6,426 nt of DNA from Thermoplasmata archaeon (GTDB lineage: Archaea; Thermoplasmatota; Thermoplasmata; Thermoplasmatales; Thermoplasmataceae), in assembly GCA_021835185.1 (NCBI GenBank), contig JAKBQO010000088.1, positions 1 through 6,426 of the forward strand. The letters run 5' to 3'. Under the pieces are notes generated by a model, which searched no databases, had not been told where the DNA came from, and worked only from the letters and a program-made list of their open reading frames with translations. Made by a program: the position numbers and the translations under genes. Below are positions 1-5,616 of this stretch, piece after piece; position 1 is the stretch's first letter, and every line of letters begins with the position of its first letter.

Positions 1-9
1 TTTATTTCT

Positions 10-396
10 TCACAGCGCTATCTTATTGTCTGGAAAGCGGACACATACTGTATCTAAGCCAGCACTGACAATATCAGGTATAGACTCTTTCTTTTTCAGG
101 AGCAGTGTAAGTGGAGATGGCCATATATTCTTCATTTTTTTCCTTAGCCCATCATCAATGTATGCCACCTGATCAAGCATCTTCATGTTTGATATATGTA
201 CTATCAGCGGGTTGTCTGCAGGCCTATTTTTTGCAATAAATATTTTTGAGCATGCCCCGGGATTGAATGCATCTGCCCCGAGGCCATAAACAGTTTCTGT
301 TGGAAATACAACGGTTCCACCATTTTTAATAATCCCCGCACATACCTTAATGGCGTAATTTTCGTTTTGATTGTTTATATGTATTATTCTGGTCAT
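10..396 (-). CDS. sua5: Threonylcarbamoyl-AMP synthase (Sua5/YrdC), N-terminal part, apparently frameshifted at the window edge
   Basis: Sua5/YrdC makes L-threonylcarbamoyladenylate from threonine, bicarbonate and ATP in the cytoplasm; the KEOPS complex then transfers the group to A37 of ANN-decoding tRNAs (t6A). Visible family signatures, numbered from the ATG at 396, are FPTETVYGLG (31-40), KIFIAKNRPADNPL (51-64), WPSPLT (92-97; the family usually has WPGPLT) and GLDTVCVRFPD (113-123). A TTG at 414 is in frame and would add six residues. The ATG at 396 is preferred because a TATA box is centred about 25.5 nt upstream, predicting a leaderless mRNA. The reading frame closes at TGA 10-12 after 128 codons, whereas YrdC proteins have about 190 residues and archaeal Sua5 about 340. 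Skipping one T at the stop gives L-E-E-I, which fits the helix expected there (compare HPIALQLI). The gene is therefore probably frameshifted, by sequencing error or real mutation, and continues beyond the left edge. The family call is firm; the intactness is not. Confidence 0.85.
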   Translation of the reverse strand: MTRIIHINNQNENYAIKVCAGIIKNGGTVVFPTETVYGLGADAFNPGACSKIFIAKNRPADNPLIVHISNMKMLDQVAYIDDGLRKKMKNIWPSPLTLLLKKKESIPDIVSAGLDTVCVRFPDNKIAL

Positions 397-417
397 GTTT
401 ATGGAAATTCCCAATGA

Positions 418-425
418 TTATATAA
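418..425 (-). promoter_or_regulatory. TATA box for the sua5 gene
   Basis: On the minus strand this reads TTATATAA. Its centre lies about 25.5 nt upstream of the ATG at 396, the normal archaeal TATA-to-start-site distance, so transcription probably begins at the start codon. This favours the ATG at 396 over the upstream TTG at 414. Confidence 0.6.
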
Positions 426-453
426 CCATTTTACTCCCGTTGCATGTTTTATG

Positions 454-473
454 ACATATTTCCTGAAATATGT
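454..473. repeat. Perfect inverted repeat, candidate operator
   Basis: ACATATTTC, a 2-nt centre CT, then GAAATATGT: two perfect 9-bp arms with a helical spacing that suits a dimeric DNA-binding protein. It lies between the divergent sua5 and aminopeptidase promoters, roughly 60-75 bp upstream of the predicted sua5 start site and next to the extra TATA element at 483-497. No regulator can be named. The sequence is AT-rich, so some palindromes are expected by chance, but 9-bp perfect arms are longer than most. Confidence 0.4.
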
Positions 474-482
474 GGATAATGG

Positions 483-497
483 TAATAATATATATAA
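483..497. promoter_or_regulatory. Extra TATA-like element in the divergent region
   Basis: A run of alternating T and A (TAATAATATATATAA), the strongest TATA-like element of this intergenic region. No start codon of a plausible gene lies 25 nt downstream on either strand. Read on the plus strand it would start a transcript near 516 with a leader of about 95 nt before the aminopeptidase. Read on the minus strand it would start near 466, inside the inverted repeat at 454-473. It could be a second promoter for either gene or simply AT-rich sequence. Confidence 0.3.
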
Positions 498-580
498 CCG
501 GGAAAACCTGAGCATTTAATATCCTTAAAATAGTGCCCGGGATTCTAATTTACAATGTATTGATTAATTTTATTGGCAAA

Positions 581-588
581 AATTATAA
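581..588 (+). promoter_or_regulatory. TATA box for the F3-like aminopeptidase
   Basis: AATTATAA, preceded by the purine-rich stretch GGCAAA that could act as a BRE. Its centre is about 25.5 nt before the ATG at 610. No Shine-Dalgarno is seen between it and the ATG, so a leaderless transcript starting at the A of the ATG is the simplest reading. Confidence 0.55.
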
Positions 589-609
589 GCAACAATCTGA
601 TATAGCCAT

Positions 610-2997
610 ATGCAGATTTATAATTATAGTTTGGATCTTGACATAAACAGCAAAAATTATACGTATACGTGCCATGAAACCATAAAGTTCAATGGAAATG
701 AAGAAAAATTAATTCTGAACTCTGTAAATCTGAAAATTAAAAGGATTAAGGTAAATAATAGCATTAAAAATTTTAAAGAATTTATAAAAAACCAGGAGAT
801 AGTTGTTGACGGCATAATCACCAAAGATTCAGTTGCCGAAATCGATTTTTCCGGAGAAATACCTGAGGAGCTCCAGGGATTCTACAGGGCACACACAGAG
901 GAAGGCGATATGTTCACCACCCAGTTCGAATCAACAGGCGCAAGGCGTTTCTTCCCGTGCATAGACAACCCATCATACAAAGCTGCCTTTGATATTACAG
1001 TAAGGGTAGATGAGGGTCTGGAAGCCATTTCAAATATGCCTGTGGAGACACAGGAAAATGTGGACGGAAAGACTGTTATAAAATTTATGCAGACTCCGGT
1101 GATGTCAACATATCTTCTTTATCTGGGCATTGGAAAATTTGATGAGCGTTCTCTGGAATTTAACGGAAACAAAAAATTAATTCTTGCTGCACAGAAAGGC
1201 CATTTAACAGAATCTAATTACCCTCTGGAAATTGGAAAGAAAGCTATAGAATTCTACCAGGATTATTTTGGGATAGATTATCCGTTGCCAAAGGAACACC
1301 TCATATCAGTACCGGAATTTGCCGCAGGTGCGATGGAAAACTGGGGTGCCATAACATTCAGGGAAATATACCTTAATATTTCTTCATCCACCGGGTCTTC
1401 TGTTAAAAAAGCTGTGGGAGAAGTAATAGCACATGAACTTGCACACCAGTGGTTCGGCGACCTTGTAACTATGAACTGGTGGGATGATCTCTGGCTAAAT
1501 GAAAGCTTTGCTACCTTTATGTCATATAAGGCAATGAATAAGCTTGAAGTGGATTATGACATGTTTGCTGATTTCCTTGTGAGCGAAACTGCAGGAGCCC
1601 TGGAAGGGGATTCACTGGTTAATTCCCATCCTATTGAGGTTGAGGTAAAACATCCGGACGATATTTCACAGATTTTTGATGAGATCAGCTATGGCAAAGG
1701 CGGTAGCATATTAAGAATGATAAATGCCTTTGTTACCGACGATGTGTTTAAAAAGGGGCTTCATCTTTATCTTGAAAATTTTAAGTATAAAAATGCATCA
1801 GGGTCAGACCTGTGGGAATTTATAGCCAAGGTTTCTGACCGCCCTGTCAGGAAGGTAATGGAATCTTTCATACAGAATGTGGGATATCCTATCATTGAGG
1901 CAAAGGAAGAGGGTGGAAAGATAAAGCTTACACAATACAGGTTCCTGTTAAATGGCAAAAAGCAAAATGTCCAGTGGAAGATACCGCTAACGGCCAAATA
2001 TGCAGGAGAGGTAAAGAGCATACTTTTCGATTCGGAGTCTATGGAAATTGATTTGCAGGGATTCATAAAACTCAATGACAGTGAAACTGGGTTCTACCGT
2101 GTCCTTTATTCTGATTCACTGTATGAAAATATAATCAAAAATATAGCCATACTGGATAATAAAGACATATTCGGGCTGTTAAATGATTCGCATGCATTCC
2201 TGATGGCGGGCAAATTGACTTTGAAAGAATACCTTTCCAGGATAAGTAAGTTTATGGAATTGAATGATTCCTTAATAATCAGGGAGGTATCCAATGAGCT
2301 GTTCTCATTATACCTTGTTGACCCTGAAAATTCAGAAATACTTGGGGCAAATATGGAATATCTTGCTGATAAACTCAAAATTCTTGGCGATAAGCAAAAA
2401 TCAGAAAATATTAACGTTTCCCTTGCAAGAGGCATAGTTGCAAACAGATTTGCTACAATAAACAGGGGATATGCGGAAGAGCTCTCAAAATTTGCCGGGT
2501 CTCTGGATCAGGTTGACCCTGATATGCGCCTTGCGGTTCTCACATCATATGCTATAGTACACAACGATGCAGAAAAAATGCTTGATATGCTTTCAAAGTT
2601 TAAACAGGATGAAGATAAGGTTAAAACAATACAGGCAATGGCTATGCTTACCGGAGACAATAATTTCGATGCCGTGGAGAAGGCTATATCTGAGAGGAAA
2701 ATAAAGGCACAGGACTCGTTGAGGTATTATATGCTGGCAGCTGCAAATCCCGGTGCAAAGGAATATATTTACAATAACCTGGAAAATATCATGGAGAAAA
2801 TCCAGGCAATATTTGCCGGTTCCGGTTACTCTTCAAGGGTTATAGAAATGGTAGTTCCATTTATCGGATTAAACCACATGGAAGAGATAGAGGGAAAACT
2901 AGCAAAAATAAATATACAGGAAATAAGCAGGGGCATAAAGAAGGGGATGGAATACCTTAACATAAACCATGACCTGGTTGAAAGATTGAAAAATTAA
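610..2997 (+). CDS. trf3: Tricorn protease-interacting factor F3-like M1 aminopeptidase
   Basis: Zinc aminopeptidase of family M1 (gluzincin), cytoplasmic, 795 residues; from memory the Thermoplasma factors F2 and F3 have about 780. In Thermoplasma, F2/F3 cut single residues from the N-termini of short peptides released by the proteasome and tricorn. Domains in order: an N-terminal beta-sheet domain (about 1-190) with the conserved TQFESTGARRFFPC region (104-117), where Q105 and E107 line the substrate N-terminus pocket; a thermolysin-like catalytic domain with GAMENWG (240-246), the zinc site HELAH (275-279) and, 18 residues later, zinc ligand E298 in NESFA; the transition-state tyrosine Y361 in SYGKGGS; then a small beta domain and a long alpha-helical C-terminal domain to residue 795. 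All catalytic residues are present. The ATG at 610 fits a leaderless promoter. It is transcribed away from sua5 and towards the CBS gene, as a single-gene unit. The match to Thermoplasma F3 runs through the whole protein, including the C-terminal LVER; F2 cannot be fully excluded. Confidence 0.95.
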   Translation: MQIYNYSLDLDINSKNYTYTCHETIKFNGNEEKLILNSVNLKIKRIKVNNSIKNFKEFIKNQEIVVDGIITKDSVAEIDFSGEIPEELQGFYRAHTEEGDMFTTQFESTGARRFFPCIDNPSYKAAFDITVRVDEGLEAISNMPVETQENVDGKTVIKFMQTPVMSTYLLYLGIGKFDERSLEFNGNKKLILAAQKGHLTESNYPLEIGKKAIEFYQDYFGIDYPLPKEHLISVPEFAAGAMENWGAITFREIYLNISSSTGSSVKKAVGEVIAHELAHQWFGDLVTMNWWDDLWLNESFATFMSYKAMNKLEVDYDMFADFLVSETAGALEGDSLVNSHPIEVEVKHPDDISQIFDEISYGKGGSILRMINAFVTDDVFKKGLHLYLENFKYKNASGSDLWEFIAKVSDRPVRKVMESFIQNVGYPIIEAKEEGGKIKLTQYRFLLNGKKQNVQWKIPLTAKYAGEVKSILFDSESMEIDLQGFIKLNDSETGFYRVLYSDSLYENIIKNIAILDNKDIFGLLNDSHAFLMAGKLTLKEYLSRISKFMELNDSLIIREVSNELFSLYLVDPENSEILGANMEYLADKLKILGDKQKSENINVSLARGIVANRFATINRGYAEELSKFAGSLDQVDPDMRLAVLTSYAIVHNDAEKMLDMLSKFKQDEDKVKTIQAMAMLTGDNNFDAVEKAISERKIKAQDSLRYYMLAAANPGAKEYIYNNLENIMEKIQAIFAGSGYSSRVIEMVVPFIGLNHMEEIEGKLAKINIQEISRGIKKGMEYLNINHDLVERLKN

Positions 2998-3010
2998 TGG
3001 AGATTTTCTG

Positions 3011-3026
3011 ATATATTTTTATTTCA
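3011..3026 (+). terminator. T-rich terminator after the aminopeptidase gene
   Basis: Shortly after the TAA at 2995-2997 the plus strand shows ATATATTTTTATTTC, with five consecutive Ts at 3016-3020 followed by further T-rich sequence. Euryarchaeal RNA polymerase commonly stops at oligo-T tracts without a hairpin. The position is right, but in an AT-rich spacer the assignment is only moderate. Confidence 0.4.
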
Positions 3027-3066
3027 TAAATATTTAGTTTAATAAATTTTAATGTAAATTACATAA

Positions 3067-3093
3067 CACCGGGAAAAATTAATATTTCCGGTG
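3067..3093. terminator. Hairpin between convergent genes, likely terminator of the SHMT-CBS operon
   Basis: CACCGG(G)AAA at 3067-3076 pairs with TTTCCGGTG at 3085-3093: nine base pairs with one bulged G and a short AT loop. It lies about 22 bp past the TAA of the CBS gene on the minus strand and about 70 bp past the aminopeptidase stop. On the minus strand the loop and right arm include ATTTTT (3080-3075), so the hairpin and the T run together suit termination of the leftward operon. A second small hairpin (GCCA-AATA-TGGC, 3096-3107) is adjacent. Confidence 0.45.
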
Positions 3094-3114
3094 CGGCCAA
3101 ATATGGCTATATGG

Positions 3115-4194
3115 TTATTTATTTTTTAACCTGGTTTCATAATTGTTTAGAACATCTCTTATGCACTTGCCATAGTTATATCCTGAACCATCGTCTTCCA
3201 TGCTAAATTTAGGGGTAATAAGTTTTGTCCTGATAGAATATTTCCCCTTTCCCTCTGTTTTATATTTCCTTATATTGAAAAGCAACTTTCCATTGTTCCC
3301 GATAATCCTTGATATATTGGTTATAAATTTATCTGCCATAAAGTAGGTGATATCATAAAGGTCCCTGTCCTGTTCCTCCAGTCCGGAAATCTCAATGTAA
3401 AATCCTTCTTCGGTGCCGGTTTCCAGCGAGTTCAGTATATCTGTGATACCTACTACACCGGTTAATTTTGAATCTTTTCCGGTTATAGGAATTATGTGAA
3501 GATGATTTTTCACCATCAGGGTGGCCGTGTCTACAATAGTGTTATCCTCTGTGCTGTTGATAGGATTGTCCATAAGTGAGGAGGCAACTATCTCTACCTT
3601 TGATTTGCCAGAAGTATACTGCCCGTAGCTTATTTTTTGCTTATCCATTAATATGTTGTTAATTATATCCTTCAGTCTTAAAATGCCTGCAAGTTTTCCA
3701 TTGTTGGTAACAGGGATTTCGAATTCGTCCAGTGTCCTGATCTTCTGTGAGGAAGCTTCGATTTCATCGTTTGCATCTACAGTTACAACATCTGCTGTCA
3801 TTATTTCATAATTTTTGGTTCTTGCTGCATCTGGATAAATATCTGAAAGATTCCTGATTATGTCCAGTCTGGTAACTATGCCCACGAGTTTCTCTTTCTG
3901 GAATACAGGTATTGAATTTAGCCCACTTTCCACTAATAATTTAACTGCTTCCATTACATTTGAGTTTTCGTTGATTCTGGGTGCAATTATAGAGAAATTA
4001 TAAGCTTTTGAGTTTGTCCTTACACTTCCCCTTCTTAAAATATTTTTATAGGTAAGCATGCCTATGTATTTTTCCTCTGAAAGAACCGGAAGCTGCTGTA
4101 TATCGTTCTCCCTCATTTTAGATATTGCTTCTGAAATTTTTGCATTGCTGTCAATAGTAATAGGATCCTTTTTCATGATTTCTCCAACATTCAT
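3115..4194 (-). CDS. Four-CBS-domain protein with a C-terminal HPF/RaiA-like domain
   Basis: 359 residues, soluble, no signal peptide or membrane segment. Four CBS repeats can be traced: about 1-56 (ending GMLTYKNIL), 66-117 (GIVTRLDII), 129-181 (GILRLKDII) and 202-257 (GVVGITDIL). Paired CBS repeats form Bateman modules that usually bind AMP, ATP or related ligands. The TxxD motif typical of ribose/phosphate contact is clearest in repeat 2 (T108, D111); repeat 1 has N in place of D. Residues about 263-359 are not CBS: strand FYIEISG, a long helix, strand LLFNIRKYK, strand YSIRTKLIT, a short strand or turn, then a final basic helix ending ETRLKNK. This order and length resemble the ribosome hibernation factor HPF/RaiA. 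Function is inferred: a nucleotide-responsive regulator, possibly ribosome-binding. It is the second gene of an operon, 4 bp after the SHMT-like gene, with its own GGTGAT ribosome-binding site, so the ATG at 4194 is preferred over the one at 4176. CBS assignment is firm; the HPF-like assignment is moderate. Confidence 0.9.
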   Translation of the reverse strand: MNVGEIMKKDPITIDSNAKISEAISKMRENDIQQLPVLSEEKYIGMLTYKNILRRGSVRTNSKAYNFSIIAPRINENSNVMEAVKLLVESGLNSIPVFQKEKLVGIVTRLDIIRNLSDIYPDAARTKNYEIMTADVVTVDANDEIEASSQKIRTLDEFEIPVTNNGKLAGILRLKDIINNILMDKQKISYGQYTSGKSKVEIVASSLMDNPINSTEDNTIVDTATLMVKNHLHIIPITGKDSKLTGVVGITDILNSLETGTEEGFYIEISGLEEQDRDLYDITYFMADKFITNISRIIGNNGKLLFNIRKYKTEGKGKYSIRTKLITPKFSMEDDGSGYNYGKCIRDVLNNYETRLKNK

Positions 4195-4197
4195 TAT

Positions 4198-4203
4198 ATC
4201 ACC
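4198..4203 (-). promoter_or_regulatory. Shine-Dalgarno GGTGAT overlapping the upstream stop codon
   Basis: On the minus strand, GGTGAT ends 3 nt before the ATG at 4194 and matches the complement of the archaeal 16S tail (AUCACCUCC). It contains the TGA (4201-4199) that ends the SHMT-like gene, so stop codon and ribosome-binding site are fused, which favours translational coupling. It is the only clear Shine-Dalgarno site in the window and belongs to the only operon-internal gene. Confidence 0.65.
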
Positions 4204-5356
4204 AGAATTTAAGCGCTTTTGCGCCTATCATATCATTAATCTCTACAGCCCTATTTAATTTATTGCATATACCTGTAATTATATCCGAAAGCGATTCCAT
4301 ATCTGATATTCCCCACCTTGTAATTTCCTGGGTTCCTATCCTTCCGAACCGGTCAATTATAATCCTGTTTTTCTCAAGTTGCGTTGAAAACGAGTGATAG
4401 CCGAAACCCTTGCCTTTTAAATATTCAGGGTCAATTAAAATCTGGTGTGTTTCACTGTTCTCCGAACCTGGCAAAAGCCCGAATCCATTTTCAATGAGGC
4501 TATGGGAGAGATTTGCAGTATTTTTTACAACACTTCCGGCGTATACTTTTCCAAACTTAAGCATTTCTTCCACTGCTATAGATAACGATGCGATTCTGGA
4601 CAGGTTAATATTGTCCATTGTATTGAATATTGCATTGTCTTCGATTTGATTATAGATGTCTTCTTCATCTGTAAGTATTATTCCTCCCTGTGGCCCGAAA
4701 AATGTTTTATGTGTAGATCCGTAAACTATATTTGAATATTTCAATGCATCTGGCTGGAATGCTTTTCCAGCAAGCAGTCCCATAACGTGTGATGCATCAT
4801 ACAGGATTTTTGTTCCATGTTTTTCACATATTTCACTGATTCTTTTCATGTCGTATGGCTTTATAAACATGGATTGGCCAAGTATTATAGTTCCTATATT
4901 GTTTGCCTTTATTTTTTCTTCCACAAGGTCATACTCCAGTTCATAGTGGGAATATGGAGCTTCATAGAATTTATAGCCAAGAACACGGTCAAGATGCCCA
5001 CCGGAGTATCCCGGGTATCCACCATCTTCTTCTGAAATTGCCATAACATTTTTATTCTTTCCAAGTACAGACAATAACGTCATTTCTGCTGCCACGTGCC
5101 CGCTCAAGGGCCTTGGATCACAATATTTGCTGCCGAACAGCCTGCAGGTATTATCTTTAAGTAGGTCAAGTATGCGGTCGAAGTATACCGTTCCACCATA
5201 GGCGTTGTAGTCTCCAATACTGAGTGAATATCTGGAAGCCATGTCGGAGGACAAAGCCTTTCTGGCATCAGGGCTCAGGACATTTTCAGATGCCTGCAAA
5301 TTCAATGTGCTATTACGGTATTTATCATACTCGTCAATAATTCTAGCTGTTTCCAT
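4199..5356 (-). CDS. glyA: Serine hydroxymethyltransferase-like PLP enzyme (divergent archaeal SHMT)
   Basis: Fold-type I PLP enzyme; SHMT interconverts serine and glycine, passing the one-carbon unit to a pterin. 385 residues from the ATG at 5356, shorter than the usual 410-430. Conserved marks: LQASENVLS (20-28), the AYGG remnant of RYYGG (52-55), DPRPLSG (80-86), GGH with the ring-stacking H121, D187 and H190 in YDASH, the Schiff-base lysine K217 in GSTHKTFFGPQGG, and RIGTQEITR (339-347) with the carboxylate-binding R347. DPRP.SG, GSTHKT and RIG.QE.TR are typical of archaeal SHMTs. Unusual: the family motif KYAEG reads RYSLS, so the catalytic glutamate (E57 in E. coli) is L45. The exact reaction is therefore uncertain; aldolase activity without a pterin is an alternative. 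An ATG at 5362 is in frame, but the TATA box lies about 25.5 nt before 5356, favouring a leaderless start there. It is first in an operon with the CBS/HPF-like gene. Confidence 0.88.
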   Translation of the reverse strand: METARIIDEYDKYRNSTLNLQASENVLSPDARKALSSDMASRYSLSIGDYNAYGGTVYFDRILDLLKDNTCRLFGSKYCDPRPLSGHVAAEMTLLSVLGKNKNVMAISEEDGGYPGYSGGHLDRVLGYKFYEAPYSHYELEYDLVEEKIKANNIGTIILGQSMFIKPYDMKRISEICEKHGTKILYDASHVMGLLAGKAFQPDALKYSNIVYGSTHKTFFGPQGGIILTDEEDIYNQIEDNAIFNTMDNINLSRIASLSIAVEEMLKFGKVYAGSVVKNTANLSHSLIENGFGLLPGSENSETHQILIDPEYLKGKGFGYHSFSTQLEKNRIIIDRFGRIGTQEITRWGISDMESLSDIITGICNKLNRAVEINDMIGAKALKFW

Positions 5357-5377
5357 TATCATACATATACTTATGTT

Positions 5378-5385
5378 ATTATAGA
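5378..5385 (-). promoter_or_regulatory. TATA box for the SHMT-CBS operon
   Basis: Minus strand TCTATAAT, centre about 25.5 nt upstream of the ATG at 5356 and only about 19.5 nt from the in-frame ATG at 5362. The spacing supports leaderless initiation at 5356 rather than 5362. No Shine-Dalgarno precedes either ATG. Confidence 0.5.
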
Positions 5386-5444
5386 CTTATTGCAGGAAAA
5401 AGAAACATTAGAGGCAAACCGGGTTATTGTAATAAATATCTTAG

Positions 5445-5454
5445 GCACAAATAA
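5445..5454 (+). repeat. Direct repeat GCACAAATAA, copy 1
   Basis: An identical 10-bp copy occurs at 5492-5501, 47 bp downstream (about 4.5 helical turns). Both sit in the divergent region between the SHMT operon and the phospholipase-D-like gene. This copy overlaps a small inverted repeat, ATAAG-TGG-CTTAT (5451-5463). They may be binding sites for a regulator or a chance match; no family can be named. Confidence 0.3.
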
Positions 5455-5491
5455 GTGGCTTATATTGCACACTATCTTTCATAATATATAT

Positions 5492-5501
5492 GCACAAATA
5501 A
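5492..5501 (+). repeat. Direct repeat GCACAAATAA, copy 2
   Basis: Second identical copy of the 10-bp repeat at 5445-5454. It directly follows a TATA-like run (ATAATATATATG, 5481-5492) that has no plausible gene start about 25 nt downstream. A shorter relative, TTGCACA, occurs at 5465-5471 between the two copies. Confidence 0.3.
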
Positions 5502-5580
5502 AAACCATGTAAAATATTCTATACATAACATGGAAAAAACATTGCATTATCCATAGCTTTACACTGTTTTAAGGCAAATA

Positions 5581-5588
5581 TTAATAAA
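5581..5588 (+). promoter_or_regulatory. TATA-like box for the phospholipase-D-like gene
   Basis: TTAATAAA within the longer AT run AAATATTAATAAA, centred about 25.5 nt before the ATG at 5610, the same geometry as the other promoters here. It is a weaker TATA match than the others. A GAGG further down (5589-5592) is about 17 nt from the ATG, too far for a standard Shine-Dalgarno. Confidence 0.4.
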
Positions 5589-5602
5589 GAGGATTTTCAA
5601 TG

Positions 5603-5616
5603 ATGACATATGTCAT
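5603..5616. repeat. Perfect 14-bp palindrome covering a start codon
   Basis: ATGACATATGTCAT is its own reverse complement. The presumed start ATG (5610-5612) and the predicted transcription start fall in its right half, so a protein bound here would block RNA polymerase at the start site. Its left part, ATGACATAT, also occurs at 451-459, overlapping the inverted repeat upstream of sua5. Confidence 0.4.

Noticed and set aside
414..414. TTG at 414 as the start of sua5
   Set aside because: It would add six residues that the family does not need and would lie too close to the TATA box; the ATG at 396 has the right spacing.
444..479. 11-codon open frame (ATG at 444) in the sua5/F3 spacer
   Set aside because: Too short, no promoter at the right distance, and it merely spans the inverted repeat.
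954..972. CIDNP in place of the CxDEP of many M1 aminopeptidases, considered as a defect
   Set aside because: From memory, Thermoplasma F3 also departs here (CVDHP), so the change is normal for this subfamily and all catalytic residues are intact.
1767..2435. Two minus-strand open frames of about 100 codons inside the aminopeptidase
   Set aside because: They lie antisense within the conserved aminopeptidase frame, show no family motif and have no promoter or ribosome-binding site.
4058..5035. Three short plus-strand open frames across the CBS and SHMT-like genes
   Set aside because: All are antisense to well-supported genes, and their products match no family I recognise.
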